Shown: one piece after another, positions 18,332-26,794 of the stretch
Numbering within the stretch: position 1 is the stretch's first letter
Layout of the letters: each line of letters opens with the position of its first letter
Source of the DNA: Hyphomonas sp. CY54-11-8
GTDB taxonomy: Bacteria > Pseudomonadota > Alphaproteobacteria > Caulobacterales > Hyphomonadaceae
Length of the DNA: 64,000 nt
Reading direction: 5' to 3'
NCBI RefSeq assembly: GCF_000682735.1
Contig: NZ_AWFD01000004.1
Location: 1 to 64,000, forward strand
The notes under the pieces: model-generated
What the model saw: the letters and a program-made list of their open reading frames with translations, nothing else
The model's database searches: none
What the model was told of the DNA's origin: nothing
Position numbers and translations under genes: made by a program

Positions 18332-20550
18332 GAGTTCAGCACCTTGTTGAACCAGAGCACGCTGGCTTCACCCTCTTTGAGCGTGACCTCATCGACGGTG
18401 CGACTGTGACGGATGGTGTTGCGAAGATCTGCCAGTTGGGAGAATTTCTGGCTCAATGCTTCCTTTGTTTTGAACCTGTCAGCAAACCGTTCCCACAGCG
18501 CTTTGGAGAGGATCGTGTCCTGCACTTCGCGGAGATCGAAGTGTTCGAGCACGCCTTCTGCCCTGTCGAACCGGTCTGCGCTGAGCGCCGCATTCTTGCG
18601 GAGCGCCCTCTGGATTCGCTCTTGCGCATTACCGAGAAGGTGCGGCGGGAGCAGCGACGGATCGTTTTCGATGGCTTCAACAATCACTCTTCGCAGCGCG
18701 AGTTCAATCTGCTCGATCGAGGCATCAAGCGCTCTTAGGTTTGCTGGAAGGTCCAGCCGCTCCTTGATGAGCAGGTTCTCGATGCCGTCCAGAAGCGTCC
18801 GGTGACGTTCGGCGATGAAATCCTCATAGTCTTCAGGTGTGAAGGGATCACGCAGAAGAATGTCCAACGCGGTCTTGCTGATGAAATGAGATTCAAGAAT
18901 GGCGACCACTGCCGCTTCGCCATTCTCATCGATCAGGTCTGGAAGATATTCATTCGGCAGCTTTTCGCGGATCACATTACGATTGGTGTCGCTGGTGAGG
19001 GGCGAGCGGTTGAGAATGGAATTGATTGCTGGGCCGACCTTGTTCTCGCGTCCCCACCAGGCCGGAACGATATGATGGTCATCGAGATCGCCATAGGGGG
19101 GGACATCGCCGCTCATCCAGTCCCGAGCGCCTGCTAGAACGAACAGGTTGAAGATGGCGCTGTAAATCGAGGAGCCGCGCTTCACTTCGCTGCGCATATC
19201 GATGGACCGGTACGACAGCGCAAATTCGTCGATCAGGTCCGGCTTGGCGTCCTCATGGGCCATCCATTCGCGCATGGCACCGAAATCGCGCGCAGCGGTC
19301 GACTCCACTGAACTCGAATACCGGTTCAGAAAGACCGAGGCCCAGTACCAAAGCCGGACCTTGCGGCGCGCCGACAACTGCCGCTTGGCGGGCTGCGCGC
19401 TGACAAGTGTGTTGATAGCTGCGAACGCTGGAACGATCGACGCATATGGAATATAGGCTTGGCCCACTGCGCCATATTCCTGGGGATGACGAAGCAGCGC
19501 AATCACCCGTTCCAGCGCATCAACCGCCTGGTTCCAGAGCGTGACGAATTCTGAACTGTCCGCGACGAGAATGTCTTGCCTGCGTGTGCCGTCCGGCAAT
19601 CGAACCGGCTTCTCGACGCCGGGCTGCAGGAAGTAGAGATATTTCGGCGAGCAATAGCTTTGCCGCAGGATCGACATCACCTGAAGGATGTAGACATTCA
19701 TTTTCGGCGTTTCGACAAAGCCAAGCCGGTCGCGCGCCTCGCGGTACATGTGCTTGAGCTGGATGTCCTTTGGCTTCATCAGCGCATTCAGCAGGTCGAA
19801 CACGTCGAGCTGAACGCCTTTGCTGTTGATCTGTGTGAAGATGTCACAGACCTTCTCGACACCGATCTCCTTATCGAGCTCAATGTAGGAAATTTGATAC
19901 TCGTCCAGAATGTCGGAGACTTCATCTTCGAACGGCGTGGCATTCTCGACATGCGCCATTGCGAGCGCTCGTTCTTCATCGTTCGCAGCGTTCTCAGCGC
20001 GCGCCTGCCAGAACTTCTTGTATTCTTCGGTCCAACGGAACAGGGCTTTACTCCGACCACCGAGAACCGACAAAGGGAACATGTGCCGCTCGAAAAGTGC
20101 GGGCTCATTCTCCATCATTGACTGGGTCTTTTTCGACAGCCACTCATAGCTAAAAGCATCATCGGTTTCGCCGGCCATGAACTTGTCGACATGGATGAAG
20201 TAGATCGCACGCTTGGCGCGGTTCGGCAGGGGCATGTCTGGCGCTAAGAAAGCATAGTGCATCGCCGTTAGGCGCTGCTGGCCATCAAGGACGATGTATT
20301 CGGGCGAGCCGCCGCCCGCGTAGCCATAGAGACCTTCGCAGGCGAGCAGCTTGATGTTCTGGTCTTTCGCCTTCCAGAGCAGAAGGCTGCCGATATAATA
20401 GTCCGAGAAGATCGACCGCATCAGGTCGCGAATGTCCCAGGGCGCCCATTCGAATTCACGCTGGAAGTCCGGGATCACGAACCGGCCTTCGCGCATGCGG
20501 CCAATCAGCGTGTTGAGGCTGACATGGTCTGGTTTCTGAGCGTCTTTCAT
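18328..20550 (-). CDS. DUF262 (GmrSD-like) protein inside a type I RM operon
   Basis: This 740-residue protein has an N-terminal DUF262 domain: RFVIPDFQREFEWAPWDIRD, the LLLW segment, and IVLDGQQRLTAMHY near residue 87. A DDHHIVPAWWGRENK segment near residue 488 resembles the histidine-rich nuclease motif of DUF1524-type partners. The two-part plan resembles GmrSD-type modification-dependent restriction factors, in which the DGQQR region binds or hydrolyses a nucleotide. A C-terminal helical extension (about 600-740) looks unrelated and has no call. Four-base overlaps with hsdS and hsdR show coupled expression. Its job is probably defence against modified DNA, or a regulatory role in the R-M complex. 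Confidence 0.8.
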   Translation of the reverse strand: MKDAQKPDHVSLNTLIGRMREGRFVIPDFQREFEWAPWDIRDLMRSIFSDYYIGSLLLWKAKDQNIKLLACEGLYGYAGGGSPEYIVLDGQQRLTAMHYAFLAPDMPLPNRAKRAIYFIHVDKFMAGETDDAFSYEWLSKKTQSMMENEPALFERHMFPLSVLGGRSKALFRWTEEYKKFWQARAENAANDEERALAMAHVENATPFEDEVSDILDEYQISYIELDKEIGVEKVCDIFTQINSKGVQLDVFDLLNALMKPKDIQLKHMYREARDRLGFVETPKMNVYILQVMSILRQSYCSPKYLYFLQPGVEKPVRLPDGTRRQDILVADSSEFVTLWNQAVDALERVIALLRHPQEYGAVGQAYIPYASIVPAFAAINTLVSAQPAKRQLSARRKVRLWYWASVFLNRYSSSVESTAARDFGAMREWMAHEDAKPDLIDEFALSYRSIDMRSEVKRGSSIYSAIFNLFVLAGARDWMSGDVPPYGDLDDHHIVPAWWGRENKVGPAINSILNRSPLTSDTNRNVIREKLPNEYLPDLIDENGEAAVVAILESHFISKTALDILLRDPFTPEDYEDFIAERHRTLLDGIENLLIKERLDLPANLRALDASIEQIELALRRVIVEAIENDPSLLPPHLLGNAQERIQRALRKNAALSADRFDRAEGVLEHFDLREVQDTILSKALWERFADRFKTKEALSQKFSQLADLRNTIRHSRTVDEVTLKEGEASVLWFNKVLNS

Positions 20551-21836
20551 GCGCGCATCTCCGCTTCGATGGCGTCGAGGCGCCGGTCTGTGTCTCCCTT
20601 GCGGGTGTGTTCGGAAACATCGATCTGGCCAGTCACCGCGGCGGTGATCAGAGAGGCGCGGTATTCGCGCAGGCGGTCGATCGATTCTAGAGTTTTGCCT
20701 TGAACCGCTCTGAGCTGGGTCGTTTCGCTTTCGATGCGAGATACAATTGCGAGTTGTTCTTCTCTGGCCGGCACTGGCAGGAATACGGGAGCAAATCTAA
20801 CAAACCTGAACCGTGGTGCTCTCTCACGAACGGACGGACAAAGAACGAATATGTAGTTTCGGCGGGCCATGCACCTTAGGGCGTAGGCGTAGTATTCTGG
20901 AACGACTCCCTCGTTACGCGGTCTGCAAACAGCATACTCACCCGTGGACTTACCATCGTCTTCCGAGACACCGATAGCTCCAGCAAAAGCATCCATAGTG
21001 TGGATGACGAGATCGCCTTTGCAGATGTGCTGATAGCCGACTTCCAATTCGGCAAATGTGTATCCTTCAGTCCGGCGTCGAGAACGCAAGCAAACCTGAC
21101 CATCGCGGAACGCCGTGATGACCTCATCTTCTACTTCGACAGGACGCTTCATTTCTTTGAACAAAAATTTTGCGCGAACGAGTTGCCAGTCAGTCGGTAT
21201 CTCTGAAAGCCATGGACTATCGACCGATGTTCGTGCGCGGTGCGGGTCTTCCGCCCCAGTGGCCAAGAGATCAGCGATATCTGTAATTTTCTGTTTCAGA
21301 GCCGCAACCAGCGCCTGCTTCTTCTCCACCAATTGGTCGATGCGGGCGGTTTCGCGGTCGAGGAAGTCGGCGATGGCGCGCTGGGTCTCGTGGTCGGGAA
21401 GTGGAATTTTTACCGCACGGAGCTTGCTCCGAGCGAGTTCGATAAATGTTGTGCCTTGTCCTGAAGCCTCAAGCTCTGGTCTTGCAGCGTTCAATGCCCA
21501 GAATGCGTATTCCGAAATTATGGGGCCTCGCGGTTCAAGGCCTCTGCAACCTTGATTGAAACACAGCGGTTGAGTCGCGATGGCCATATGGCCGATCGGC
21601 GCTCTGATGCTGAGAATAATTGCACCGGGACGAACCATTTGTGTCCCGCAGCTTGCGTAACCGCTTGTGGAAATGTTGCGCTGACCGCTTTCGATATAGC
21701 GACTCCCCAGTTTACCTAGATCCGCTGGGGTTACCCAAGCCACGTCACCGTCCCAGTATTCCTCGTTACCGGACGACGGCGTGGCGCCGTTTTTAATGTC
21801 AAATACTGCGCCAATCGGAACATATTGAAAGGTCAT
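20547..21836 (-). CDS. hsdS: Type I restriction enzyme S (specificity) subunit
   Basis: HsdS gives a type I system its DNA target. The 429-residue protein has two target-recognition domains: the first about residues 1-150 (FDIKNGATPSSGNEEYWDGD, WVTPADLGKLGSRYI), the second about 205-370. Each is followed by a conserved helical spacer (RETARIDQLVEKKQALVAAL and a second helix before REYRASLITAAVTGQIDVS). The order is TRD1-CR1-TRD2-CR2 as usual. It overlaps Abi_2 upstream and DUF262 downstream by 4 bp each. Confidence 0.93.
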   Translation of the reverse strand: MTFQYVPIGAVFDIKNGATPSSGNEEYWDGDVAWVTPADLGKLGSRYIESGQRNISTSGYASCGTQMVRPGAIILSIRAPIGHMAIATQPLCFNQGCRGLEPRGPIISEYAFWALNAARPELEASGQGTTFIELARSKLRAVKIPLPDHETQRAIADFLDRETARIDQLVEKKQALVAALKQKITDIADLLATGAEDPHRARTSVDSPWLSEIPTDWQLVRAKFLFKEMKRPVEVEDEVITAFRDGQVCLRSRRRTEGYTFAELEVGYQHICKGDLVIHTMDAFAGAIGVSEDDGKSTGEYAVCRPRNEGVVPEYYAYALRCMARRNYIFVLCPSVRERAPRFRFVRFAPVFLPVPAREEQLAIVSRIESETTQLRAVQGKTLESIDRLREYRASLITAAVTGQIDVSEHTRKGDTDRRLDAIEAEMRA

Positions 21837-22741
21837 GCCGCTACCCTCCAGGCTGGCATCTGCTGCCAGTTTGCGGGGAAGCCCATGGCAGCGGTATCTG
21901 CGAGCGGGGTTTCCTCGATCAGCGTGATGAGCTTTCGCCGCCAGTCTGAGCCGGGCGCGATGATGCCGATGAGATAACCAATGATGGCGAGCGTATTGTA
22001 CAGGCGGCGGCTAGAAGCTGGGTTCATCGCGAGCTTCAGCGCTGCGGGTGACTGGGGCAGCTTCATCGTCACCGTGAACTGCTTGTTCCACAGGCGGCCA
22101 TGATGGGCGCAGATGTTGCGGACATGGGCGAGATGGTGGGCGAGCGACACGAGCACTTTCTCGTCCAGCCCATAGGGCTTCGCGATGGTCTGACGGTCCG
22201 CACGGAGTTTCAGATTGCCGAGCCATTTTGACAATTGTCCGAGCGACATGACCTCCGCCGCCATCCAGATGGGCGGCAATTCCGGATCGTCATATTTCGC
22301 GCGATAGTGTTCGATGAAGGTATCGCGGGAGCGCTCGATTTCGTTGATTAGGCTTGCGAGCGCCTTCGCGTAATGATCCTGGCGTCCATACAGGGTGCCA
22401 TCGATATAGCCATGCGGCCCGTACTTGGTGGCGAGGTGATGCGCCCAGGCGCCGCGCAGCGAGACCTCGATCCGCTCTACGGCGTCCATGACATGCAGGC
22501 GCAGCTGGCGGTCGAAAACATAGAGGGCGACGGCGTCGTCAAAGCTCGCGCCATTTCTGAACGCATGGTCGCCATCGGCCTCGGCGGCGGTTTCAAAGGG
22601 CAGCCAATAGGCCCGCAGCCTGTAATAGCTGATATGGCGCAGATAGTGCTCTGCCCGCGCGCGGTCCGGCACAGCCATGCCGCGTCGCTCGATCAGCGCG
22701 ATCTGGTCAGCGATGGAAAGGGCGGGTTTGGTGAACTTCAT
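21833..22741 (-). CDS. Abi_2 (AbiD/F-type) abortive-infection protein
   Basis: The 302-residue protein matches the Abi_2 family: it opens KPALSIADQIALIERRGM, followed by HYLRHISYYRLRAYWLPF. Near residue 205 it has VRNICAHHGRLWN, an RN-x3-H arrangement typical of HEPN-fold ribonucleases. Family members block phage growth, probably by RNA cleavage. The gene starts 166 bp after hsdM, and its stop overlaps the hsdS start. An abortive-infection gene coupled to a specificity subunit suggests a back-up response when restriction is overcome; this is inference. Confidence 0.85.
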   Translation of the reverse strand: MKFTKPALSIADQIALIERRGMAVPDRARAEHYLRHISYYRLRAYWLPFETAAEADGDHAFRNGASFDDAVALYVFDRQLRLHVMDAVERIEVSLRGAWAHHLATKYGPHGYIDGTLYGRQDHYAKALASLINEIERSRDTFIEHYRAKYDDPELPPIWMAAEVMSLGQLSKWLGNLKLRADRQTIAKPYGLDEKVLVSLAHHLAHVRNICAHHGRLWNKQFTVTMKLPQSPAALKLAMNPASSRRLYNTLAIIGYLIGIIAPGSDWRRKLITLIEETPLADTAAMGFPANWQQMPAWRVAA

Positions 22742-22784
22742 GCACGCCCCGCTTTCAATGAAAACAAGGCGCTAAAACGAAGAA

Positions 22785-22837
22785 ACCCGCCAGGGTGCGC
22801 AGTGCGAAGCCGAAACTTCGTCCGAGGCGTGGCGGGT
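22785..22837 (-). terminator. Hairpin/attenuator between hsdM and Abi_2
   Basis: Arms 22785-22792 and 22830-22837 (8 bp, perfect) enclose a second 5-bp stem at 22805-22820. On the minus strand the outer stem is followed by a T-rich stretch. It lies between hsdM and the abi-hsdS-DUF262-hsdR block, so partial termination would favour methylase over nuclease expression. Activity is not proven. Confidence 0.5.
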
Positions 22838-22907
22838 CTTATTACGTCGATATATGGCCCAGCCCGGTTAACATGGCAATAAGCTCGAGCATCAAAATTC
22901 TGCGACC

Positions 22908-24938
22908 TCATGCCACCACCTCCTTCAGGAGTGCGGCGATGTCGGCCTCGAGGGTCTTCAGCTCAGCGTCGATCTCCTCGAGCGGGCGCGGCGGGGTATA
23001 GGTGTAGAAATATCGGTTGAAATTGATCTCATAGCCGACCCGGCCAACCTGTTTGTCACTGTCGTCGGTATAGCTCTGATCGACCCAGGCGTCGGGCGCG
23101 AAGGGTTTGACCTCGCGCGCGAAATAATCCCGCCAGTCTTCTTTGAGCGGCACAAGCTCATGGTCGCGCAGCTGCGTGTCCGGCTCCGGATTACCGTCCT
23201 TGTCGCGGCAGATTTCGGCCGTCTCATCCCGCGCGCCAAGCGCCTCGACTATGGCCTTCATCACCGGCGAGCCGACTTTGATGCCCTTGGCTTTCAGCGC
23301 CTTGTTCAGCGCTTTGAGGAAGACAGCGCGGTCGGTGAAACTCTGACCGGAAAAGGCGCTGGCGATGGTGCTGCGGATGGCGTCCTGCTCGGCAGCGTCC
23401 AGCTTCTCGAACGCTTTCTGGCCGCTGAGGGCATTGAGCGTTTCTTCGGTCACATCGAATCGCAGGCGCAGGGGCCGCTCGACGCGGATTTCGCGATAGC
23501 CGAAATCGCTGGTGTCGAAGATCTTGGCGACGTCGCCTTCGCCGCTCTCGCCATTGAGGAAATCGGCATAGAGCCGGACAATCTGGTCGCGCGCCGTTTC
23601 GGGGATTTCCCGTCGCTTGGAGCCAAGCGACTTGCGCATGCCGGTCCAGAAGCGTTCGCCCGACGCGTCGATCAGCTGGACCTTGCCCTCGCGCGCCTTC
23701 GGCTTGCGATTGGTCAGGAGCCATACATAGGTCTGGATGCCGGTATTGTAGAAAAGGTCTGTCGGCAGGGCGACAATCGCCTCGACCCAGTCATTCTCCA
23801 GCATCCAGCGGCGGATTTCGCTTTCCCCCGAGCCGGCGCCGCCCGTGAAGAGCGGCGATCCATTCATGACGATGCCGATGCGCGAGCCGTCCTCGTCGTC
23901 ACGCATCTTGGAAATCATGTGTTGCAGGAAGAGGAGCTGGCCGTCGGAAATACGCGGCGTGCCCGCGCCGAACCGCCCGGCATGGCCCTGATTGGCGGCT
24001 TCCGCCTTGATCGGGTCCTGATACTTCTTCCAGTCCACGCCATAGGGCGGATTGGACAGCATGTAGTGGAACTTGCGGTTCCCGTGCGCATCATCGGTAA
24101 GCGTATTGCCGAAGGCGATCTGTTCGGGGTTGTGGCCCGTGACCAGCATATCGGACTTGCAGATGCCGAAGGATTCGCCGTTGAGCTCCTGCCCGAATAG
24201 CTCGACGCGGATCGAATCGTTGAACCGCTTCAAGGCTTCCTCGGCGAGGGCCAGCATGCCGCCCGTGCCGCAGGCCGGGTCGTAAATCTGCCTGATGATG
24301 CCGCGCCGGGTGAGCTTGGTGTCGTCATTGGCGATCAGAAGTTCGACAATCAGCCGGATCACCTCGCGCGGCGTGAAATGCTCCCCCGCCGTCTCATTGG
24401 AGATTTCCGAGAAGCGCCGGATCAGTTCCTCGAACAGATAGCCCATCTCGATATTGGTGACGGCGGATGGGTGCAGGTCGATCTCACAGAACCGCTCGAA
24501 CACTTGCCAGAGAATCTTGCCGTCATTCAGCCGTTTGAGCTGTTCGGTGAACAGGAACTTCTCAAGGAAGATGTCACGCACATTGGGCGAGAAACAGCGG
24601 ATATAGTCGATGAGGTTGGCATGCAGCTGCCGGGCGTCCTGCCCGCGCAGCTTGTCGAAGGTGAGCTCTGACGTGTTGTAGACCTTGATCCCGTCGCCGG
24701 CCGCTCCAAACAGGATCATGTCCTGCGTCTCTTCATCGACGCCTTTGGGCAGCGATTTGTGAGCGGCGAGCACCGCCGTCTTGGTCGGCTCCAGGATGCA
24801 GTCCAGTCGCCGCATGACCACGAAGGGCAGGATCACCTTGCCATATTCCGATTGCTTGAAATCCCCACGCAGGATTTCAGCGATCGACCAGACGAACCCG
24901 CTGAGCGATTTGATGTCGGGTGTTGCACTGGCCGTCAT
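22908..24938 (-). CDS. hsdM: Type I restriction enzyme M (methyltransferase) subunit
   Basis: HsdM is the N6-adenine methyltransferase subunit. The 676-residue protein has an N-terminal helical domain (GFVWSIAEILRGDFKQSEYG), the SAM-binding IYDPACGTGGML near residue 219 and the catalytic NPPY (MLSNPPYGVDW) near 294. A long C-terminal region ends in a coiled segment (EEIDAELKTLEADIAALL). Its start overlaps the small HTH gene by 4 bp. It is longer than the classical 500-residue HsdM because of the C-terminal region. Confidence 0.95.
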   Translation of the reverse strand: MTASATPDIKSLSGFVWSIAEILRGDFKQSEYGKVILPFVVMRRLDCILEPTKTAVLAAHKSLPKGVDEETQDMILFGAAGDGIKVYNTSELTFDKLRGQDARQLHANLIDYIRCFSPNVRDIFLEKFLFTEQLKRLNDGKILWQVFERFCEIDLHPSAVTNIEMGYLFEELIRRFSEISNETAGEHFTPREVIRLIVELLIANDDTKLTRRGIIRQIYDPACGTGGMLALAEEALKRFNDSIRVELFGQELNGESFGICKSDMLVTGHNPEQIAFGNTLTDDAHGNRKFHYMLSNPPYGVDWKKYQDPIKAEAANQGHAGRFGAGTPRISDGQLLFLQHMISKMRDDEDGSRIGIVMNGSPLFTGGAGSGESEIRRWMLENDWVEAIVALPTDLFYNTGIQTYVWLLTNRKPKAREGKVQLIDASGERFWTGMRKSLGSKRREIPETARDQIVRLYADFLNGESGEGDVAKIFDTSDFGYREIRVERPLRLRFDVTEETLNALSGQKAFEKLDAAEQDAIRSTIASAFSGQSFTDRAVFLKALNKALKAKGIKVGSPVMKAIVEALGARDETAEICRDKDGNPEPDTQLRDHELVPLKEDWRDYFAREVKPFAPDAWVDQSYTDDSDKQVGRVGYEINFNRYFYTYTPPRPLEEIDAELKTLEADIAALLKEVVA

Positions 24939-25132
24939 GTATCCTTGTCCCCCTTGGCGCGCTTGCGCGCATCTTCGTCAATCCAGGCATCGATCTCACC
25001 CTTGCGGAACCGCCAGGAGCCGCCGACCTTGAAGCCTGGTATCTTGCGCTCGGAGGCCAGCCGGTAGGCGGTTTTCTCCGTAATGCGCAGATATTCCGCC
25101 ACTTCCTTGATGGTCAGAATGTCGGTTTCCAT
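24935..25132 (-). CDS. Excisionase-family HTH protein, first gene of the RM operon
   Basis: The 65-residue protein from the ATG at 25132 is a single winged helix: ILTIKEVAEYLRITEKTAYR, GFKVGGSWRFRKGEIDAWI. This is the MerR-like excisionase (helix_turn_helix_17) type. A longer in-frame extension to 25282 has no supporting ribosome site or homology. It overlaps hsdM by 4 bp. Known relatives lead many R-M or island operons and may act as regulators (control proteins) or as recombination directionality factors. Confidence 0.8.
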   Translation of the reverse strand: METDILTIKEVAEYLRITEKTAYRLASERKIPGFKVGGSWRFRKGEIDAWIDEDARKRAKGDKDT

Positions 25133-25275
25133 GACCGCCCCTTGAGCCGAAATCAGCCTGTTTGAGAAAATTAGGCAGAATCGGGAAATAGCACAACCGG
25201 GAAACGGCGTTGGGGTGTCGCTCGCGTTCAGCGTGCTCACATGGCCACCCCAGCCTCCCTCCGCCTCAATATCTG

Positions 25276-25451
25276 TTCCCATCAGTCAGGTGGGCGGACG
25301 GTGCGTCTGCCAGAGCGCGGTCGTCGCGCAAGGGGGCGGGACTTTGTCATCTCTCATCGTCTTTTGGCGTCATACCTACAGCTTCCCCTTGCGCGCCGCC
25401 CTGATGCGCTCCGGCTGAGCACCTCCTCGCCGCCCACCCGACTGTCGGGAA
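25276..25451. promoter_or_regulatory. Long fold-back leader upstream of ardA
   Basis: Arms 25276-25297 and 25430-25451 are complementary at 19 of 22 positions. Inside them, 25325-25335 and 25385-25395 pair perfectly over 11 bp. Between these arms GGTGC and GAGCGC also find partners, so most of the 176 nt can fold into one long hairpin. It ends 28 bp before the ardA start. Known: ardA genes of some conjugative plasmids are transcribed early in the recipient from folded single-stranded DNA. Inference: this region may be such a promoter, or the divergent control region for ardA and the RM operon. No ordinary gene is seen in 25133-25479. Confidence 0.5.
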
Positions 25452-25479
25452 AAGAACGAGGGCGGGGAAGGAGACTGAC

Positions 25480-26046
25480 ATGACTGACCAACTCGCAAAC
25501 GCTGCACCTCTTGCAGCCAGCGCTGCACCCGCGCGACCCGATAGCCCGCGCATCTACGTGGCATGCCTTGCAGCCTACAATTCCGGCTGCCTGCATGGCC
25601 GATGGATCGAGGCGACCACCCCTGACGAGATTTGGGAACAGGTTCGCGCCATGCTGGCGGACTCACCGGAGCCCGACGCCGAAGAATGGGCGATCCACGA
25701 TTATGAAGGCTTCGAGGGCGCGAACCTTTCCGAATACGCCTCATTCGAAACCGTGTGCGCGCTTGCCGATTTCATCGAGGAACATGGCGAGCTTGGCGCG
25801 AAACTCATGAGTCATTTCGGCGACGATCTCGCCGAGGCGCGCGCCGCCTTCGAGGACTATGCGGGCAAGTATCGCAGCGCGGCGGACTTTGCCGAACAGC
25901 TGCACGAGGACACGGGAACCGAGATTCCCGAAAGCCTTCGCTACTATATCGACTGGCAGGCCCTTGCCCGCGACATGGCGCTGAATGGCGAGATCATGGT
26001 GTTCCAGACGGGCTTCGATGAAGTCCACATTTTCTGGTCACGATAG
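25480..26046 (+). CDS. ardA: Antirestriction protein ArdA
   Basis: ArdA is a DNA-mimic protein that inhibits type I restriction enzymes. The 188-residue protein has the family opening PRIYVACLAAYNSGCLHGRW and IDATTPDEIW-like strand (here EATTPDEIWEQV). An acidic core follows (EWAIHDYEGFEG, with many Asp and Glu throughout), and a RYYIDWQALARDMALNGEI tail. A GGGGAAGGAG ribosome site precedes the ATG. It is divergent from the island's own type I RM operon, so the element encodes both an enzyme and its likely inhibitor. The usual role is to protect incoming DNA in a new host. Confidence 0.95.
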   Translation: MTDQLANAAPLAASAAPARPDSPRIYVACLAAYNSGCLHGRWIEATTPDEIWEQVRAMLADSPEPDAEEWAIHDYEGFEGANLSEYASFETVCALADFIEEHGELGAKLMSHFGDDLAEARAAFEDYAGKYRSAADFAEQLHEDTGTEIPESLRYYIDWQALARDMALNGEIMVFQTGFDEVHIFWSR

Positions 26047-26060
26047 CGGAGGGCTTGGAC

Positions 26061-26273
26061 ATGACTCCCGAAACCACCCGCTATCGCTTCACTTTGGAAG
26101 AACTGCAGCAGGCTGACGACTGGTCAGAAGGCTTCTGCTTGGCCTGCCGCGCCCCGCGCGAGTGCTGCGAACCCGATGCGAGCGCTTATCCATGCGACGA
26201 ATGCGGCGAACATGCCGTCTACGGCCCGCACTGGATCGCGATTGCCGGACTCTTCACGGAGGGCGCACGATGA
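26061..26273 (+). CDS. Small cysteine-rich protein of unknown function
   Basis: This 70-residue frame from ATG 26061 has six cysteines, including CLAC and a CDEC pair, and may bind zinc. It follows ardA closely, has GCGGAGGG as a ribosome site, and its stop overlaps the next start (ATGA). This supports a real gene in the ardA-parB operon. A TTG two codons upstream is possible but less likely. I know no function. Confidence 0.65.
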   Translation: MTPETTRYRFTLEELQQADDWSEGFCLACRAPRECCEPDASAYPCDECGEHAVYGPHWIAIAGLFTEGAR

Positions 26274-26746
26274 CCTTCACGCAACGCTTCCAGAACTTTG
26301 TCTGCGAGGGCGACAGCATCTCTTGCGAGGTCGCAGGCTTCGAGATCACCGCGCGGATTGTGCGCGATGATTGTCCCGATGCGCCCGACGAGCGCCAGGA
26401 CGGATTCTGGCCATCACTCTACAAGGACGCACCGGGATTTATCGGTCCCGGTCCGAACCATCGCCAGCGCTTCGCCGAGGCGCAGGCCCGCGCCGAAGCC
26501 GTCATGGAAGCATGGCGCACGGATGAATGGTTCTATTGCGGGATCGTTCTGTCCGTGGCGCTGGAGGGTGTCACGCTGGACGCCCATGCCGCCAGCCTTT
26601 GGGGCATCGAAGCGAACTATCCGGGTAGCGACAATGCCTATCTCACCAAGGTCGCGCAGGAGCTTCTGCCCGAAGCCTTGGACGCAGGGCGCGCCGCCGC
26701 CCGCCGCCTTTGCGCGGCGCTGGAAACCAGCGGGGTGCGCGCGTGA
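26270..26746 (+). CDS. Conserved island protein of unknown function (158 aa)
   Basis: I do not recognise a named domain. The start at 26270 is chosen because it overlaps the preceding stop by 4 bp; the open frame extends further upstream without support. The product is soluble and acidic, with FEITARIVRDDCPDAPDERQ and EWFYCGIVLSVALEGVTLDA as the most protein-like stretches. It lies between ardA and parB, where elements of this type usually carry small accessory genes that help establishment. Confidence 0.65.
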   Translation: MTFTQRFQNFVCEGDSISCEVAGFEITARIVRDDCPDAPDERQDGFWPSLYKDAPGFIGPGPNHRQRFAEAQARAEAVMEAWRTDEWFYCGIVLSVALEGVTLDAHAASLWGIEANYPGSDNAYLTKVAQELLPEALDAGRAAARRLCAALETSGVRA

Positions 26747-26794
26747 CGGCGCGCCCCCAATCCACAAACCCCTCAATCGAAAAGGAGCCAGATC

